DNA from: CAZABS01 sp964483635
Lineage (GTDB): Bacteria > Patescibacteriota > Minisyncoccia > Moranbacterales > UBA1568
Assembly: GCA_964483635.1 (NCBI GenBank)
Contig: CAZABS010000013.1
Span: 1-21,365 of the forward strand
Length of the DNA stretch: 21,365 nt
Direction of reading: 5' to 3'
In this document: piece after piece, positions 21,335 through 21,365 of the stretch
Numbering within the stretch: the first letter of the stretch is position 1
Layout of the letters: each line of letters begins with the position of its first letter
Program-made: the position numbers and the translations under genes
Notes under the pieces: generated by a model
The model's input: only the letters and a program-made list of their open reading frames with translations
What the model was told of the DNA's origin: nothing
Databases searched by the model: none

Positions 21335-21365
21335 TTCGCATTGCTGAGTCCCGGGTTCGATTCCC
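21305..21365 (+). tRNA. tRNA-Ala (anticodon CGC), 3' end beyond window
   Basis: The first 61 bases of a tRNA fold are present: acceptor strand GGGCTCA (21305-21311), TA at 8-9, D-arm 21314-21328 with an AT-rich 4-bp stem GTAA/TTAC, anticodon stem CAGCA/TGCTG (21330-21334 with 21342-21346), loop TTCGCAT with anticodon CGC at 21337-21339, a short variable loop, and the T-arm through GGGTTCGATTCCC. The anticodon reads GCG, alanine. The last two bases of the T-stem and the 3' acceptor strand lie outside. The usual Ala identity pair G3-U70 can only be checked beyond the window (position 3 is G). Confidence 0.85.

Noticed and set aside
1..21365. CRISPR arrays, insertion sequences, integrases or prophage genes
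   Set aside because: No spaced direct repeats, transposase or integrase motifs, or terminal inverted repeats were found; the tRNA repeat at 21261 involves the 5' half of the tRNA rather than the 3' end usual for att sites.

Overview
The window reads as a chromosomal segment of a Candidate Phyla Radiation (Patescibacteria) bacterium that uses the standard bacterial code, since TGA serves as a normal stop (for example in murG and in the small gene at 7443). The lineage call rests on several things: a DUF4012 membrane protein beside glycosyltransferase and Wzz-like genes, an acetate-forming ADP-type acyl-CoA synthetase, a compact ftsW-murG-murC-murB run, a SecA with an extra loop, many small hypothetical membrane proteins, and almost no Shine-Dalgarno (SD) sequences on core genes. 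Genus and phylum cannot be fixed from this window.

Layout. 1-399: 3' end of an unrecognised GC-rich gene, closed by a terminator. 465-2582 (minus): ADP-forming acetyl/acyl-CoA synthetase, the only minus-strand gene. 2697-3641: secreted beta-helix protein, divergent from the synthetase, with the two promoters overlapping at the -35 box. 3823-7335: surface polysaccharide operon (GT4 glycosyltransferase, Wzz-like protein, DUF4012 protein). 7443-8572: three GC-rich small genes of unknown function, each with a strong SD, preceded by a long hairpin and followed by a terminator. 8678-13956: trmD-ftsW-murG-murC-murB, beginning at an apparently leaderless promoter. 14039-14545: a small zinc-finger-like protein and a two-helix membrane protein. 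14615-17711: raiA/hpf and secA. 17713-20680: three Nudix hydrolases, an L,D-transpeptidase with Ig-like domains, and a fourth, MTH1-like Nudix hydrolase. 20692-21177: a nucleotidyltransferase-fold protein. 21195-21365: a promoter, a tRNA-like miniature element, and a tRNA-Ala(CGC) cut by the window end.

How the genes fit together. Most of the window builds the envelope: FtsW, MurG, MurC and MurB make and polymerise the peptidoglycan precursor, the L,D-transpeptidase cross-links it, SecA exports proteins, and the GT4/Wzz/DUF4012 set with the beta-helix protein probably decorates the surface. The synthetase would give substrate-level ATP. RaiA covers ribosome hibernation, TrmD modifies tRNA, and the Nudix cluster may clean nucleotide pools.

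The strongest unexplained signals are three. (1) The tRNA-like element at 21254-21290 shares 23 identical bases with the D-arm side of the adjacent tRNA-Ala, but has its own perfectly paired 7-bp acceptor-like stem and no anticodon or T arm. (2) Two start-site styles occur side by side: SD-less core genes that nearly all carry T just before ATG, several of them apparently leaderless behind an extended -10, and GC-rich small genes with near-perfect SDs. (3) The secA promoter appears to keep its -35 box inside the loop of the raiA terminator.
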